Part shown: positions 1-11,000 of the stretch, in pieces
Layout of the letters: the number at the start of each line of letters is the position of its first letter
Numbering within the stretch: the first letter of the stretch is position 1
Source: Tamlana sp. I1
GTDB lineage: Bacteria; Bacteroidota; Bacteroidia; Flavobacteriales; Flavobacteriaceae
Direction: 5' to 3'
Assembly (NCBI RefSeq): GCF_015355625.1
Contig: NZ_JACLAF010000004.1
Location: 213,901 to 277,900, forward strand
Length of the DNA: 64,000 bases
Program-made: the position numbers and the translations under genes
The notes under the pieces: model-generated
The model's input: only the letters and a program-made list of their open reading frames with translations
What the model was told of the DNA's origin: nothing
Database searches by the model: none

Positions 1-1
1 T

Positions 2-313
2 TTAAATGAATCGGAATATGTTAGAACGCCTAATTCCGATAATCGTTATTGGGCGCGTGATCAGTTACAATTTATTGCTGGTAAAAAAATGCACATTTAT
101 GTATTACATGACGATACCGTACCACGCCCAGAATTTTTATTGAGAGATTATAAAGATACAGGAGATAATGTAAATGTGGTTGGGGCAAGTATGTCTGTGT
201 TTCATCGTGTAGCCGAGGAGGGTGAAAGTATTATTATGGCAGGAAACAGCGATGGTGATGCACCAGAAAATTGTAGAATGTATACCGTTATGGTCAAGGA
301 ATTTAAAAAGTAA
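2..313 (+). CDS. C-terminal fragment of an unidentified protein
   Basis: An open frame enters the window from the left edge and ends at a stop at 311-313, leaving the last 103 codons. It reads through in frame before the first internal ATG at 89, so the real start lies outside the window. The visible part has no signal peptide, no obvious repeats and alternating hydrophobic stretches (for example HIYVLHDDTV and GESIIMAGNSDG) that suggest a beta-rich C-terminal domain. I do not recognise the family. It sits 10 bases upstream of a GH2 gene on the same strand and is probably another carbohydrate-active gene of the same operon. No function is assigned. Confidence 0.6.
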   Translation, partial: LNESEYVRTPNSDNRYWARDQLQFIAGKKMHIYVLHDDTVPRPEFLLRDYKDTGDNVNVVGASMSVFHRVAEEGESIIMAGNSDGDAPENCRMYTVMVKEFKK

Positions 314-323
314 TTTAAAGAAA

Positions 324-3300
324 ATGAGAAGTAAAGGGGTAGCTTGTTTGTTAATAATACTGTGTTCAATTATTTATAGAACAGAGGCACAACGTATAGA
401 AACCAATTTCAATAATAATTGGCATTTTATATTAAAAGATAGCCCTGACTTTTCTAAGGAAAATGTAGATGATTCCTCATGGGAGTTGCTTAATGTTCCA
501 CACGATTGGTCTTTCGAAAAAGGTGTTCGAAAAGGTGGCGATCAAGGCCAAGGTGGCGGGTACCATGATGGCGGAATTGGTTGGTACCGAAAAACATTTT
601 CGGTTAACAAAGCGAGTCTGTCTAAAACTACCTATATCAATTTTGATGGCGTTTATATGAACAGCGAAGTATGGATAAATGGAAACAGATTGGGTAAAAG
701 ACCTTACGGCTACATCAGTTTTAGATATGATATTTCTAAATATTTAAAAGCAGGAAAAAATACGATTGCTGTACGTGTAGATAATAGTTTAGAGCCTTCG
801 GCAAGGTGGTATCACCCATGTGGTATTTATGCTCCTGTAAAGCTGGTTGAAGTCAATCCAACACATTTTAAGCCTAACACCATTTTTATAAAAACGCCTT
901 CTATAGGAAAACAACAAGGCGTTGTTTCTATCGACGCAGAAATTAAAGGCGCTACTAAAGGTTTAAAATACAAAGTGGAGTTATTAACTGCAAACGGCAA
1001 AGTAATAGCAACATATAGTGAAAGGTTAGCCTCAGCACAACCAAGTGTTCAATTGGAGGTGAAAACACCTAAACTTTGGAGTCCAGAATCGCCAAATCTT
1101 TATAAAGCCATAACGAAAATTCTGGATGGTAAAAAGGTTATTGATGAAAAAACAACCACCTTCGGATTTAGAACCGTTGCATGGAAAACCGAAACCGGCT
1201 TTTGGTTGAATGGTGAAAACGTAAAACTTAAAGGTGTTTGCGAACATTGGGAAGGTGGTCCAGTTGGAGGGGCTTGGACAAAGCCCATGTTGCGCTGGAA
1301 ATTACAATCTTTAAAAGATATGGGAATCAATGCTATTAGACCATCGCACAATCCTACACCGCCAATGTTTTATGATATCTGTGATGAAATTGGCTTGTTG
1401 GTAATGGATGAAATTTTTGATGGCTGGCATAAAAAAGCACCCGAAGATTATGGCAAACAAGCCTTTGATGCATGGTGGCAAGCCGACGTAAAAGAGTGGA
1501 TTACTAGAGACCGCAACCATCCAAGTATTTTTGTTTGGAGTTTGGGGAATGAAACCCATAGTGATGTAGCCCCAGAAATGGTTGCATTTGGTAAAAATCT
1601 AGACCCAACGCGATTGTTTACATCTGGTGCAGGAAATCCCGAAGATATGGACATTCAAGGTGTTAATGGTGGGTCTGAAACAAAGTCTTTTATAGAGAAT
1701 AACAAATTAACAAAACCTTTTATTTCTACCGAAGCACCACACACTTGGCAAACAAGAGGGTATTACAGAACCCAAACTTGGTGGCGCGATAATGAATTAC
1801 CAGGAACTTATGAGCTTCCTAATTTAACCGAAAAGGAGATTTTCTTTTACGAAGGCATTAATCCAAAAGATTGGAAAAATAGGAAACAACGTTTCAACTC
1901 TTCTTATGATAATGCTACGGTACGCGTTTCGGCCAGAAAATATTGGGAAGTGATGCGCGATAATCCGTGGCACAGTGGGCATTTCCGCTGGACAGGTTTC
2001 GATTATTATGGAGAAGCTGGTTTAGTACACGGGGGCTTGCCTTTTAACTTGTTTATGGGAGGCGCTTTGGATGTTGCAGGGTTCAAAAAAGACTTGTATT
2101 ATTTCTACCAGAGTCAATGGACAGAAAAACCAATGATTCATATGTTGCCACATTGGACGCATCCAAGAATGGAAAAAGGTACGGGCATTCCGGTTTGGGT
2201 TTACGCTAATACAGATGAAGTAGAATTGTTTCTTAACGGAAAATCTTTAGGAAAAGATAAACCAGGAACCGTTTGGAACGAAATGCAATGCGAGTGGCTA
2301 GTGCCATACGAAGCGGGAAGGCTTGAAGCAGTTGGATATATTGATGGAAAGGAAGTTAATAGAACGTCATTTTCAACGGCGCAGCAACCATCAAAATTAA
2401 AAACTAGTATTCTAAAATTAGACGCCGAAGCAAGTTTTACAGACAGTTTTATAGTTACTTCAGAAAGTTTAGATACTGATGGCCATTTATACCCTTACGG
2501 AGAAAGCAAAGTGTATTACCATATTCAGGGTGATGTCAAGAAAATTTCCATGGAAAATGGAAATCCAATAGACCCTACAAGCAGAACTAAATCTGATTTT
2601 AGAGCCTTGTTTTTTGGGAAAACGAGACTGTTTTTAAGAGCCTTGCCTAAGGCTAAAGAAGCCTCGGTGGTAACCGCATTTATCTTAGGTGATAAGGCAT
2701 TATATACTTCAAATTTAATTACAATTGATGCGCAGCACATTCAACTTTTAGGAAAATCGAAAACTTCAGATTTAGAAATCCGTTACACCACCAATGACGA
2801 AAATCCGGAAACGCATGGCAAGCTTTATAAGGATCCTTTTAAGGTTGAAGATGGCACGACTGTGAAAGCCATTGTAAAACAAAATGGTAAAACGGTTTTA
2901 ACTATGGAAGAAACTTTCGGTAAAAATGAAGGTCTGTTTTGGGGCGATGAACATTCTGCCGATATGTGGATAGGTAGAGGTGTAAATATTTCTGCCGAAG
3001 AAGGTATTTTAACAGGAGCCGCCAAACCGAGTAGAGAAGCGCATCGTTTTAAAGGTTCTGGTTTTGTCGATTTTAAAGGAGGTGAAGGCGCTATCACTTG
3101 GTATCAAGAAAACGATGGCGAACCTGGCGATTATAGTATTCGCTTTAGGTATATGCATAACAACGAAGGGAAGTTACACCCAATGAAGCTGTATGTAAAT
3201 GATGAATATGTAAGAACTATTGAATTTAAACCAACCGGTGGTTGGGAAAAGGAATGGAAGTTTGCACCTACCATTATTGTACTGCAATCTGGAGCTAATA

Positions 3301-3362
3301 ATATCAAATTAGAAACCACAGGAGAGAGTGGGCCTTATATAGACGAGTTGTTTATTGATTAA
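324..3362 (+). CDS. Exported GH2 glycoside hydrolase (beta-galactosidase/beta-glucuronidase-like)
   Basis: A 1012-residue GH2 retaining glycosidase. I chose the ATG at 324 because it directly precedes a signal peptide (MRSKGVACLLIILCS, cleavage near TEAQ); the upstream ATG at 222 would overlap the preceding gene. Visible order: sugar-binding jelly roll (about 30-190), Ig-like sandwich (200-300), TIM barrel (305-600), a DUF4982-like sandwich (about 640-740), a chitobiase-C-like segment (about 790-860) and a C-terminal CBM6/35-like domain (870-1012). The acid/base is Glu410 in WSLGNE and the likely nucleophile is Glu470 in FISTEAPH. GH2 specificity cannot be read from sequence; a beta-glycosidic side chain or glucuronide is plausible. 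It lies in the operon of exported depolymerases. Confidence 0.9.
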   Translation: MRSKGVACLLIILCSIIYRTEAQRIETNFNNNWHFILKDSPDFSKENVDDSSWELLNVPHDWSFEKGVRKGGDQGQGGGYHDGGIGWYRKTFSVNKASLSKTTYINFDGVYMNSEVWINGNRLGKRPYGYISFRYDISKYLKAGKNTIAVRVDNSLEPSARWYHPCGIYAPVKLVEVNPTHFKPNTIFIKTPSIGKQQGVVSIDAEIKGATKGLKYKVELLTANGKVIATYSERLASAQPSVQLEVKTPKLWSPESPNLYKAITKILDGKKVIDEKTTTFGFRTVAWKTETGFWLNGENVKLKGVCEHWEGGPVGGAWTKPMLRWKLQSLKDMGINAIRPSHNPTPPMFYDICDEIGLLVMDEIFDGWHKKAPEDYGKQAFDAWWQADVKEWITRDRNHPSIFVWSLGNETHSDVAPEMVAFGKNLDPTRLFTSGAGNPEDMDIQGVNGGSETKSFIENNKLTKPFISTEAPHTWQTRGYYRTQTWWRDNELPGTYELPNLTEKEIFFYEGINPKDWKNRKQRFNSSYDNATVRVSARKYWEVMRDNPWHSGHFRWTGFDYYGEAGLVHGGLPFNLFMGGALDVAGFKKDLYYFYQSQWTEKPMIHMLPHWTHPRMEKGTGIPVWVYANTDEVELFLNGKSLGKDKPGTVWNEMQCEWLVPYEAGRLEAVGYIDGKEVNRTSFSTAQQPSKLKTSILKLDAEASFTDSFIVTSESLDTDGHLYPYGESKVYYHIQGDVKKISMENGNPIDPTSRTKSDFRALFFGKTRLFLRALPKAKEASVVTAFILGDKALYTSNLITIDAQHIQLLGKSKTSDLEIRYTTNDENPETHGKLYKDPFKVEDGTTVKAIVKQNGKTVLTMEETFGKNEGLFWGDEHSADMWIGRGVNISAEEGILTGAAKPSREAHRFKGSGFVDFKGGEGAITWYQENDGEPGDYSIRFRYMHNNEGKLHPMKLYVNDEYVRTIEFKPTGGWEKEWKFAPTIIVLQSGANNIKLETTGESGPYIDELFID

Positions 3363-3373
3363 TACTTTAAAAG

Positions 3374-3457
3374 ATGATTATAGTATATATAATAAGTGGC
3401 TTATTATTAGTTAATGCTTTGTTATTAAAATTTAGTAGAAATAGAGACAGTAAATAG
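3374..3457 (+). CDS. Small single-pass membrane peptide (27 aa)
   Basis: A 28-codon ORF starting 11 bases after the GH2 stop and ending 12 bases before the next gene. The product opens with MIIVYIISGLLLVNALLL, one unbroken hydrophobic helix, and closes with a basic polar tail (KFSRNRDSK). That is the pattern of a single-pass membrane microprotein with a positive-inside tail. It fills the gap between two genes of the same operon almost completely. I know no family for it. A chance ORF in AT-rich DNA is possible, but its position and composition make a real gene reasonable. A second peptide of the same style lies in front of susC (36334-36426). Confidence 0.45.
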   Translation: MIIVYIISGLLLVNALLLKFSRNRDSK

Positions 3458-3469
3458 AAATAAAAAAAC

Positions 3470-4573
3470 ATGAGAAATAAACAAGTATTATTTTTTTTGG
3501 GATTATGTTTCTTTTTTTGGGGAAGTACATTCAGTCAAAATCTAGATGATAGGTCTAATGAATTAATAAATAAAGCAAAAAACTTATTAACGACTAAAGT
3601 ATATTCTGTAGTGCATAAAGTTGGAGTGCCTCCAAGTGGTAATAAACATGACTATATGAGTATTGGTCCGTATTGGTGGCCAAATCCTGAATCCGAAAAT
3701 GGCTTGCCATATATTAGAAAAGATGGAAAAGTAAATCCGGAATCTCGAAACAATTACACAGATTTTTCTACACTAGATAACTTTATTTCTGCTGTTAAAA
3801 CACTTAACAGCGCATACTACTTAACCAAGGAAGAGAAATACGCCAATAAGTGTTTGGAGTTGATAAATACTTGGTTTTTAGATGAAACTACTAAAATGAA
3901 TCCTAATGTTAATTATGGACAGTATGTTCCGGGAGAGTCAGAAGGAAGGTGTTTTGGTATCATTGAGTTTAGCGGGATTACAGAAGTAATCGAATTTTTA
4001 GAACTCGCTAAAGATAGAAACACATTGGATAAAAAAACCGAGAGCGGTATGCTTAAATGGTTTAAGGAATATAGCGATTGGTTAATGCATAGTAAATTAG
4101 GGAAACAAGAATCTACTAGAACAAATAATCACGGAACACACTATGATGTACAATTGTTAAATATTCTACTGTATCTAAATAAAAAAGAAGCAGTTAAAAA
4201 GTACCTCTCCACAATAACAAAAGATCGCATATTTAGCCAAATAGAACCTGATGGGAGTCAGCCATTAGAATTAGCACGAACTAAATCATTTTCCTATTCG
4301 GTAATGAATTTACATGGGTTTTTAGAATTGGCCATAATGGGGCAGCAAGTGGGGGTGAATCTTTGGGATACAGTTTCTGAAGATGGAAGGAGTATAAAAG
4401 CAGGCTACCAATACTTACTACCATATTTAACTGGTGAAAAAGATTGGGAGTATCAACAAATTGAGGATAAAAAACATTCCAAATCGAAACTGCTATCGGA
4501 TTTGAATTTGGCTAAAGAAGTGTTTAATGATAACACTTTTGATAAAGCACTTAATACCTTAAATAAAAAATAA
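3470..4573 (+). CDS. Exported alginate-lyase-fold polysaccharide lyase (PL38-like?)
   Basis: A 367-residue protein with a clear signal peptide (MRNKQVLFFLGLCFFFWG, cut near TFSQ). The body matches the alpha/alpha-toroid Alginate_lyase domain (PF05426-type): an early SIGPYWWPNP segment, and a catalytic-looking TNNHGTHYD motif with Asn220, His221, His224 and Tyr225, the Asn/His/Tyr set used in this fold for beta-elimination at uronic acids. Length is typical for single-domain members. PL38 glucuronan-lyase-type enzymes share this fold, but I cannot fix the family. It lacks a sorting domain or lipobox, so it is probably periplasmic and acts on imported uronate-containing oligomers. It lies 16 bases before the GH106 gene in the same operon. 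Confidence 0.8.
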   Translation: MRNKQVLFFLGLCFFFWGSTFSQNLDDRSNELINKAKNLLTTKVYSVVHKVGVPPSGNKHDYMSIGPYWWPNPESENGLPYIRKDGKVNPESRNNYTDFSTLDNFISAVKTLNSAYYLTKEEKYANKCLELINTWFLDETTKMNPNVNYGQYVPGESEGRCFGIIEFSGITEVIEFLELAKDRNTLDKKTESGMLKWFKEYSDWLMHSKLGKQESTRTNNHGTHYDVQLLNILLYLNKKEAVKKYLSTITKDRIFSQIEPDGSQPLELARTKSFSYSVMNLHGFLELAIMGQQVGVNLWDTVSEDGRSIKAGYQYLLPYLTGEKDWEYQQIEDKKHSKSKLLSDLNLAKEVFNDNTFDKALNTLNKK

Positions 4574-4589
4574 ACTTGGATTTTAGATC

Positions 4590-7500
4590 ATGCAAAAGAT
4601 AGTTTCATTAATCATATTATTACTAGTTTTTGGAGTTTGTCAATCTCAAGAAGCTATGGACGAAGCTTTAAAGAATGGCTTTAAAAATCCGCCAAACCAA
4701 GCCAAAGCTCGTACTTGGTGGCATTGGATTAGCGGTAACGTCTCAAAATCTGGAATTACCAAAGACTTGGAGGCTATGAAAGCGGTAGGGATTCAGGAAG
4801 CTCAATTGTTTAATGTAGATTTAGGTTTTCCTGCTGGTCCTGTAGATTATTTAAGTGAAGACTGGTTGGATTTATTTCATTTTTCGGCTCTTGAAGCAAA
4901 ACGATTAGATTTAGAACTCACTTTTCATAACACCGCCGGCTGGTCCTCTTCTGGTGGGCCATGGATAAGTCCGGAATATGCCATGCAAACCGTGGTATTT
5001 AGCGAAATTATAGTTGAAGGCGGTAAAGCCATTAAAAAGCAGTTACCACAACCTGAAACCAAATTAAATTTTTATAAAGATATTGCTGTTCTGGCCTTTC
5101 CTAAACCTAAGCAAACAGTAAAAATTGACGATTTAGATTTTAAAAGTTTATCGGGACGAATTCGCAATCATTTGTTGCCAGATACAAAATATATACCTTC
5201 TGAAGCTGTCATTCAAAAACAAGACATTATTGACCTCACAGCACATCTCAATGAAGCAGGTATTTTAGAATGGAAAGCCCCTAAAGGCGAATGGGTGATT
5301 CTAAGATTAGGACATACGCCTACAGGTAAAAAAAATCATCCTGCACCAAAGGGCGGCCATGGATTGGAGGTTGATAAAATGAGTACAAAGGCGGTAGATG
5401 TGTATTGGGAAGGAGGCATTCAACCAATTCTCAATAAGTTGGGCGATTTAGTAGGTACAACAGTTAATAATTGTTTAATAGATAGTTATGAGGTTGGAAC
5501 CGCTAATTGGACTGCTGAATTTGATGCTGAATTTGAAACATTAAGAGGCTACAGTTTGGTCTCTTATTTACCAACTTTAGCAGGCTATTATGTGGAAAGT
5601 GGCGAAGTTACCGAGCGTTTTCTTTGGGATTTCCGTAGAACCATTGGGGATTTAATGGCAAAAAATTATTATGCTCATTTTCGGGATTTATGCCATAAAA
5701 ACGGCTTGAAATTTTCGGTAGAACCCTATTGGGGACCTTTCGATAATATGCAAGTGGGCGCCACGGGCGATATCGTCATGTGTGAATTTTGGAGTGGTGG
5801 TTATCCGTTTTTCGATTCGCCTAAATTTGTGTCTTCCATTGCACATTTAAACGGAAGTTCTATTGTAGGCGCCGAATCCTTTACGGGTATTGGCGGCTGG
5901 GACGAGCATCCTGCGCAACTCAAATCCATTGGAGATAGAGCATGGGCCGAAGGTATTACCCGATTTATTTTTCACACCTATGTACACCAACCTTGGGATG
6001 TGGCTCCAGGTTTAGCTTTAAGTTATCACGGTACCGATTTTAATCGCCTTAATACCTGGTGGCGTCAAGGTAAAGCATTTATGGATTACATCACTCGTTC
6101 GCAGTTCATGCTTCAACAAGGTAAAAATGTTGCCGATGTGCTTGTGTTTACAGGGGAATCTTCACCAAATACAGCTTTTTTATTACCAGAAATAAAGCAT
6201 TTAGGATATGATTACGATTTAATTGGGTCGAATAAATTGTCAGATTTATTTGTTAAAAACGGAAAAATTTGCACCCCTGTGGGGGGACAATACCAAGTGT
6301 TAATGCTACCAGAATCAGATTGGATAAAACCAGAAACGCTTCATAAAATTGAAGATTTAGTAAAAGATGGTGCCAAAGTAATTGGCAGTAAACCCAAAAA
6401 ATCGCCAAGCTTAGAACAATATTCAACTTGTGATGCGGAGGTAAAAAGACTGAGTGATTTCCTTTGGGGGAAGGGTTTGGTGAAGGAGATTTCGATAGTC
6501 GATTTCTTAAAGGGTAATAATATGTTGGCTGATTTTATGATTGAAAGTGATGACGTCTCCGATATCAGTTTTATCCACCGAAAAACAGAAGAAGCCGATA
6601 TTTATTTCATCGCCAATACCCGAAAGGAAAGTCGGGAAATTAAAGTCCGTTTTAGAGTATCCAATAAGCAACCTGAAATATGGCAGGCAGAATCGGGTGC
6701 CAGTAAAAAGCCTGCTGTTTGGCAAAATCATGCAGATGGCACCACGAGTTTACCACTGCAATTGGGTATGGAAGAGGCCGTGTTTGTAGTTTTTAGGAAT
6801 GCTTCAAAAGAAAAGTCACAGTTGGTATCGGCTAAAATGGAACTTGAAAACCTAAAGCCAGAGCCGCTTTCAAATTTACAAATTATTAAAGCCGAGTATG
6901 GCACGTTTCTTCAAGAAGGCTTAGTAGATATTACAGATAAAGTTGCAGCCGAGGTAAAAGATAATCAACTGCATATTCAAGCCAGTCGACATTTTTGCGA
7001 TTGCGATCCAGCCATGGGGTATATAAAGGAGTTTAGAATGGAATACCAAATTGGTGAAGACATTAAAACGATATCTGCACAAGAAAAAGAGTTTGTAAAT
7101 ATTAATGCGGGCGACAAAAAGTTAACCGTGTTAAAAGCGGTTTTCGGAAAATTTAAACCAGAAACAAAAGGAGTACCCAAACATTATCCAGTTCATGATG
7201 TTACCAAAAAAATCAAGCAAGAAATAGCATCAGGTAATTTGGTAATTCCTGTAAACAATCAATTGATAGGAGGAAAGACTCCTGAAGGTGATAACACTAC
7301 GATAAAAATAACATTTACCACCAATGGTGAAGTGCAAACACTTTTTGTTCCAAAAGGGAGACCATTAAATCTTTCAAAAGATAGGAGCAAACCAGAAATT
7401 GTTTTAAACGATGGTGAAGCACAATGGGTAACCCCATATCCTGGAGCGCTTACTTATAAAAATGCATCTGGAAAAGTGATGACTAAAATAGTCAAATCAG

Positions 7501-8084
7501 TGCCACAACCTATTTTGCTTTCGGGAGCTTGGGATTTAGAATTTCCGAAAGATTTAGTTGAACAAAATAAAGTAAGTTTTGATAAATTAAAATCGTGGTC
7601 AGCTGTTGAAAATGAAGGTATTCAACATTTTTCAGGAACAGCGAGTTATCATAAAACCTTTCAGCTATCCAAAAAACTATTGAAGTCTGGTCACAAATTA
7701 GAACTCGATTTAGGAAGCGTTGCTGTAATCGCAGAAGTGATTATAAATGGAAAACCAGTAAGGACACTTTGGAAAGCACCTTTTAGATTGGATATCACTA
7801 ATTACGTGAAATCTGGTAAAAACACACTTGAAGTCCAGGTCACCAACTTATGGCCAAACCGATTAATTGGTGATGAAAAATTGCCATTGGATTTTGAGCG
7901 TAAAGGTGCTAAAATAGAAAGCGTACCAGATTGGTTGCTAAATAACACCAAACGTCCGAGTGAAAGAACCACGTTCCCAGCTTGGAAACATTGGGATAAG
8001 GAGGACGAATTATTAAGCTCTGGATTGTTGGGGCCCGTAAAGATCAATATATCAGAAATAAGAAAACTAAAATTAAATAACTAA
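4590..8084 (+). CDS. Exported GH106-type alpha-L-rhamnosidase
   Basis: A 1164-residue protein with a signal peptide (MQKIVSLIILLLVFGVCQSQ). The start of the mature protein carries the typical GH106 opening, ARTWWHWISGNVSKSGI followed by LEAMKAVGIQEAQLFNV, and the middle has the conserved VEPYWGPF segment and an FWSGGYPFFD stretch. The last third has beta-sandwich modules, including a GH2-like jelly roll (about 970-1110: HFSGTASYHKTF, LDLGSVAVIAEVIINGK). GH106 enzymes are inverting alpha-L-rhamnosidases. This fits the complete rhamnose catabolic operon at 50392-59251. No T9SS tail or lipobox is seen, so a periplasmic location is likely. Family assignment is strong; linkage specificity is unknown. 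Confidence 0.88.
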   Translation: MQKIVSLIILLLVFGVCQSQEAMDEALKNGFKNPPNQAKARTWWHWISGNVSKSGITKDLEAMKAVGIQEAQLFNVDLGFPAGPVDYLSEDWLDLFHFSALEAKRLDLELTFHNTAGWSSSGGPWISPEYAMQTVVFSEIIVEGGKAIKKQLPQPETKLNFYKDIAVLAFPKPKQTVKIDDLDFKSLSGRIRNHLLPDTKYIPSEAVIQKQDIIDLTAHLNEAGILEWKAPKGEWVILRLGHTPTGKKNHPAPKGGHGLEVDKMSTKAVDVYWEGGIQPILNKLGDLVGTTVNNCLIDSYEVGTANWTAEFDAEFETLRGYSLVSYLPTLAGYYVESGEVTERFLWDFRRTIGDLMAKNYYAHFRDLCHKNGLKFSVEPYWGPFDNMQVGATGDIVMCEFWSGGYPFFDSPKFVSSIAHLNGSSIVGAESFTGIGGWDEHPAQLKSIGDRAWAEGITRFIFHTYVHQPWDVAPGLALSYHGTDFNRLNTWWRQGKAFMDYITRSQFMLQQGKNVADVLVFTGESSPNTAFLLPEIKHLGYDYDLIGSNKLSDLFVKNGKICTPVGGQYQVLMLPESDWIKPETLHKIEDLVKDGAKVIGSKPKKSPSLEQYSTCDAEVKRLSDFLWGKGLVKEISIVDFLKGNNMLADFMIESDDVSDISFIHRKTEEADIYFIANTRKESREIKVRFRVSNKQPEIWQAESGASKKPAVWQNHADGTTSLPLQLGMEEAVFVVFRNASKEKSQLVSAKMELENLKPEPLSNLQIIKAEYGTFLQEGLVDITDKVAAEVKDNQLHIQASRHFCDCDPAMGYIKEFRMEYQIGEDIKTISAQEKEFVNINAGDKKLTVLKAVFGKFKPETKGVPKHYPVHDVTKKIKQEIASGNLVIPVNNQLIGGKTPEGDNTTIKITFTTNGEVQTLFVPKGRPLNLSKDRSKPEIVLNDGEAQWVTPYPGALTYKNASGKVMTKIVKSVPQPILLSGAWDLEFPKDLVEQNKVSFDKLKSWSAVENEGIQHFSGTASYHKTFQLSKKLLKSGHKLELDLGSVAVIAEVIINGKPVRTLWKAPFRLDITNYVKSGKNTLEVQVTNLWPNRLIGDEKLPLDFERKGAKIESVPDWLLNNTKRPSERTTFPAWKHWDKEDELLSSGLLGPVKINISEIRKLKLNN

Positions 8085-8098
8085 TTAAGACTAAAAAA

Positions 8099-11000
8099 AT
8101 GAAAAAAATAATAATAGGATTATTCCTTTTAAAGGTGGTGTTTTTGTCAGCACAATCTTTACAGCACCCTGTCATTTGGACAACACCTGCAGAAAAATCG
8201 GAGGTTTTGTCAAAAATTAACAATTACACTTGGGCAAGTACTATTGTGTCTCAAGTAAAGGGGCATGTAGATTCCAAAGTAAATGCACATGTTACCAATC
8301 CGGCAGCTTTTTTAAATACTATTTCGGCATTAGCTACAGATGATAATGTATCAGAAGCGCAAGCTGGTTCAGCTATTTCAGCACACTCCTCAACTTTACA
8401 ACACGCTTCGTATGCTGCGATGATGTATTATATTTCTGGAGAAGAAAAGTATGCGCAATTCGCTGCAGATGTTTTGTGGTATTATATAGAAGAACTTGCT
8501 CCTAGAACGCCAGATAAGACTGCAATGAGCGGCAATTATTTTGCAGACCCTCGTACTGGGTATTTACAATTTGCTATCGCTTATGATTTTATGGTAAACT
8601 ATTTAAAAGAACCTGAAACTAGGGTGTATCAAAAATCTTCAGGAAATAAAATTCCTTTCGATAATGTTAAGGCGCAAGAAGCAGTGCACAATATAGCAAT
8701 GAACGCATTAGGAGAATTTACGGGTGTAGATAATAGATATGGAAGAACAGTAAGTAACCATCCTATTTTAACAGCTCCAGGTTCTTTATTTACTATACTT
8801 TGTGTAGAAGATGATGCAGAAAGGGAAAGAATGTTTAATATTTTCTGGAACATTGGAACGAGGCGACAAAACTCTTTTACCAGAACCATCTTACCCATAT
8901 TTGGAGAACAAGGTATTTGGCCTGAGCCTGTGAGCTATAGTTTTATGCCCAATGTAACTATGGTACTTAATATAGTGGATCGTCTTAAACCAGAATTAAA
9001 TGTAATGGATAATTACACGAATATATTAGATGGAAACTTTCTATTTGATAATTTAAGGCACCCTAATAGAAGTTTTGTGCGTTTTGGCGATTCTAAGAGA
9101 TACAGTGATCAAACAAGAAAAATTTATAGATATACGCATAATTTGGCATCTAGAAAGGGATTAACTGATTATGTGAAAAAAGCAGAAATAGCATTAAGAC
9201 AGGGTTATGATGCCGTTGGCGGTTACACTCCAAACATCGGAATAAGTACTTATGAAAACGTAGATGCTTTTGAACAATTGTTTTGGGCTGCAGACATACC
9301 AAATACTATTGATGGCGAAATAGATTTTCAAAAGCCAACAGTAATTATTAAACATGCAGGTGTAGCTCTACAACGCAATTATGTAGAACAGAATAATGAA
9401 GATTATGGACTTTGTGGTATTATAGGTGGGGCACATTATGTACATTCTCATGTTACAGGAATAACTATGGAATTGTATGGAGCCAACCATATTATGGCTC
9501 CTGGAGCTGGATTACCACAAACAGTTGCAGAAAGAAAATTACCAGAGCATACAAATTATTTTTGGAGACACGCAGGGAATAATACTATGATTGTAAATGG
9601 TACTACACATGGTATTCAACCTGGTTCTTGGAACTCAGATTCTTATTTATGGATGAACACAACTGTTAATGAAGCTGCAGAACCAAAACATTTAGAAGAT
9701 CCTATTAATCCTAATTTTAGTTTTGCAACTCAATTTTTGGATGATACTGTAAATAATGACCAACAGAAAAGAACACTAAGTACTATTAGAACAAGTGAAA
9801 CTACAGGTTATTATTTTGATATGTTCCGTTCTAAATCTTTAGGTACGAACAATTTTCATGACTACATATATCATAATATAGGAGATGTAACAAATATTAC
9901 GACGATGGATGGAACAGAATTAGCGGTTTCTCCAACAACAAGGTATCAAAATGATATAGGGGATTTACAAAAATCACCAGGGTGGCGTTTCTTTGAAAAC
10001 ACTAATGTTACACAAGCTACAAATGATGCTGTAAAAGTTCGATTTGATTTAGAGGAAACTAATACATATATGAACATGTTTGCACCATCAGGTGTTAATA
10101 GAGAGTATACCAAAGCACTTGGGCCAGCCACTAGGGAGGCAAAAGGAGGTTATATTAACAAGAAAACACAAATTGTAGCCATTAGACAACAAGGGGAAGC
10201 TTGGGATAAACCGTATGTACATATTTTCGAACCTTCTAAATCTGCAAACACAAGTGTTAAATCCGTAGAGCATTTGTATAGAGGAGGAGTTATTGTAGGA
10301 GCCATAGTAAAAAGTCAGATTGGAGATAAGGTTATTAAAGATTATGTTATTTGTCAAGAAGATGCTTCCAAAGTATTGAGTCTTCCAAGTATAGGAGTTG
10401 AATTTACAGGACATTTTGCAATTATTCGACGTGAGCAAGATTTGGAAAAGGCTTTTGTTACTTTATATATTGGCGAAGGAAAAAGCCTTTCCTTTGGCGA
10501 ACATTCATTACAGGTAGGAGCTAATGATAAAGGCCAAAAAATTATTGAAGTGGCAGTTGATGATAGCCGAACTCTTGGTTTTAAGGATTTAGTGAATAAT
10601 CAAGAATTTATGAAAGGTTCAGATGTGACTGTAGAGGCATTGGTTGGTTCAGGTTTTACTGAAGCGACATTATATGTTAATAATATCAATGTTGGTAAAA
10701 AAACCGCTGCTCCATTTGTTTGGTCATCAATACCTGAATTAACAAACTTAACAGAACTTAGTTATGTACTAAAAATTGAGGCCAAGGATGTTCAAGGTAA
10801 TCTTGAAGAAAGATCATTAACCATTGTAACACCTAATCAATGGCCTTATACATCGGATAATAAACCACATCCAGTTCCTGGAAAAATAGAATTTGAACAT
10901 TATGATAACGGAGGAATCGATATTGCGTACTGGGATAAAGCAAATCAAAATAGTTCATCCTTTAGACCAGATGAAATGGTAGATATTAGTAGTAATGGGC

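Noticed and set aside
222..323. Longer N-terminus of the first GH2 from the ATG at 222
   Set aside because: It would overlap the preceding gene by 92 bases and bury the signal peptide that starts cleanly at the ATG at 324.
5752..5768. GTGGGCGCCACG, similar to the LacI operator
   Set aside because: It lies deep inside the GH106 coding region, differs in the right half and has no promoter nearby.
10088..10438. 116-codon minus-strand ORF inside the large lyase
   Set aside because: Antisense shadow with Asn/Ser/Phe-rich composition; the plus strand is a clear conserved lyase.
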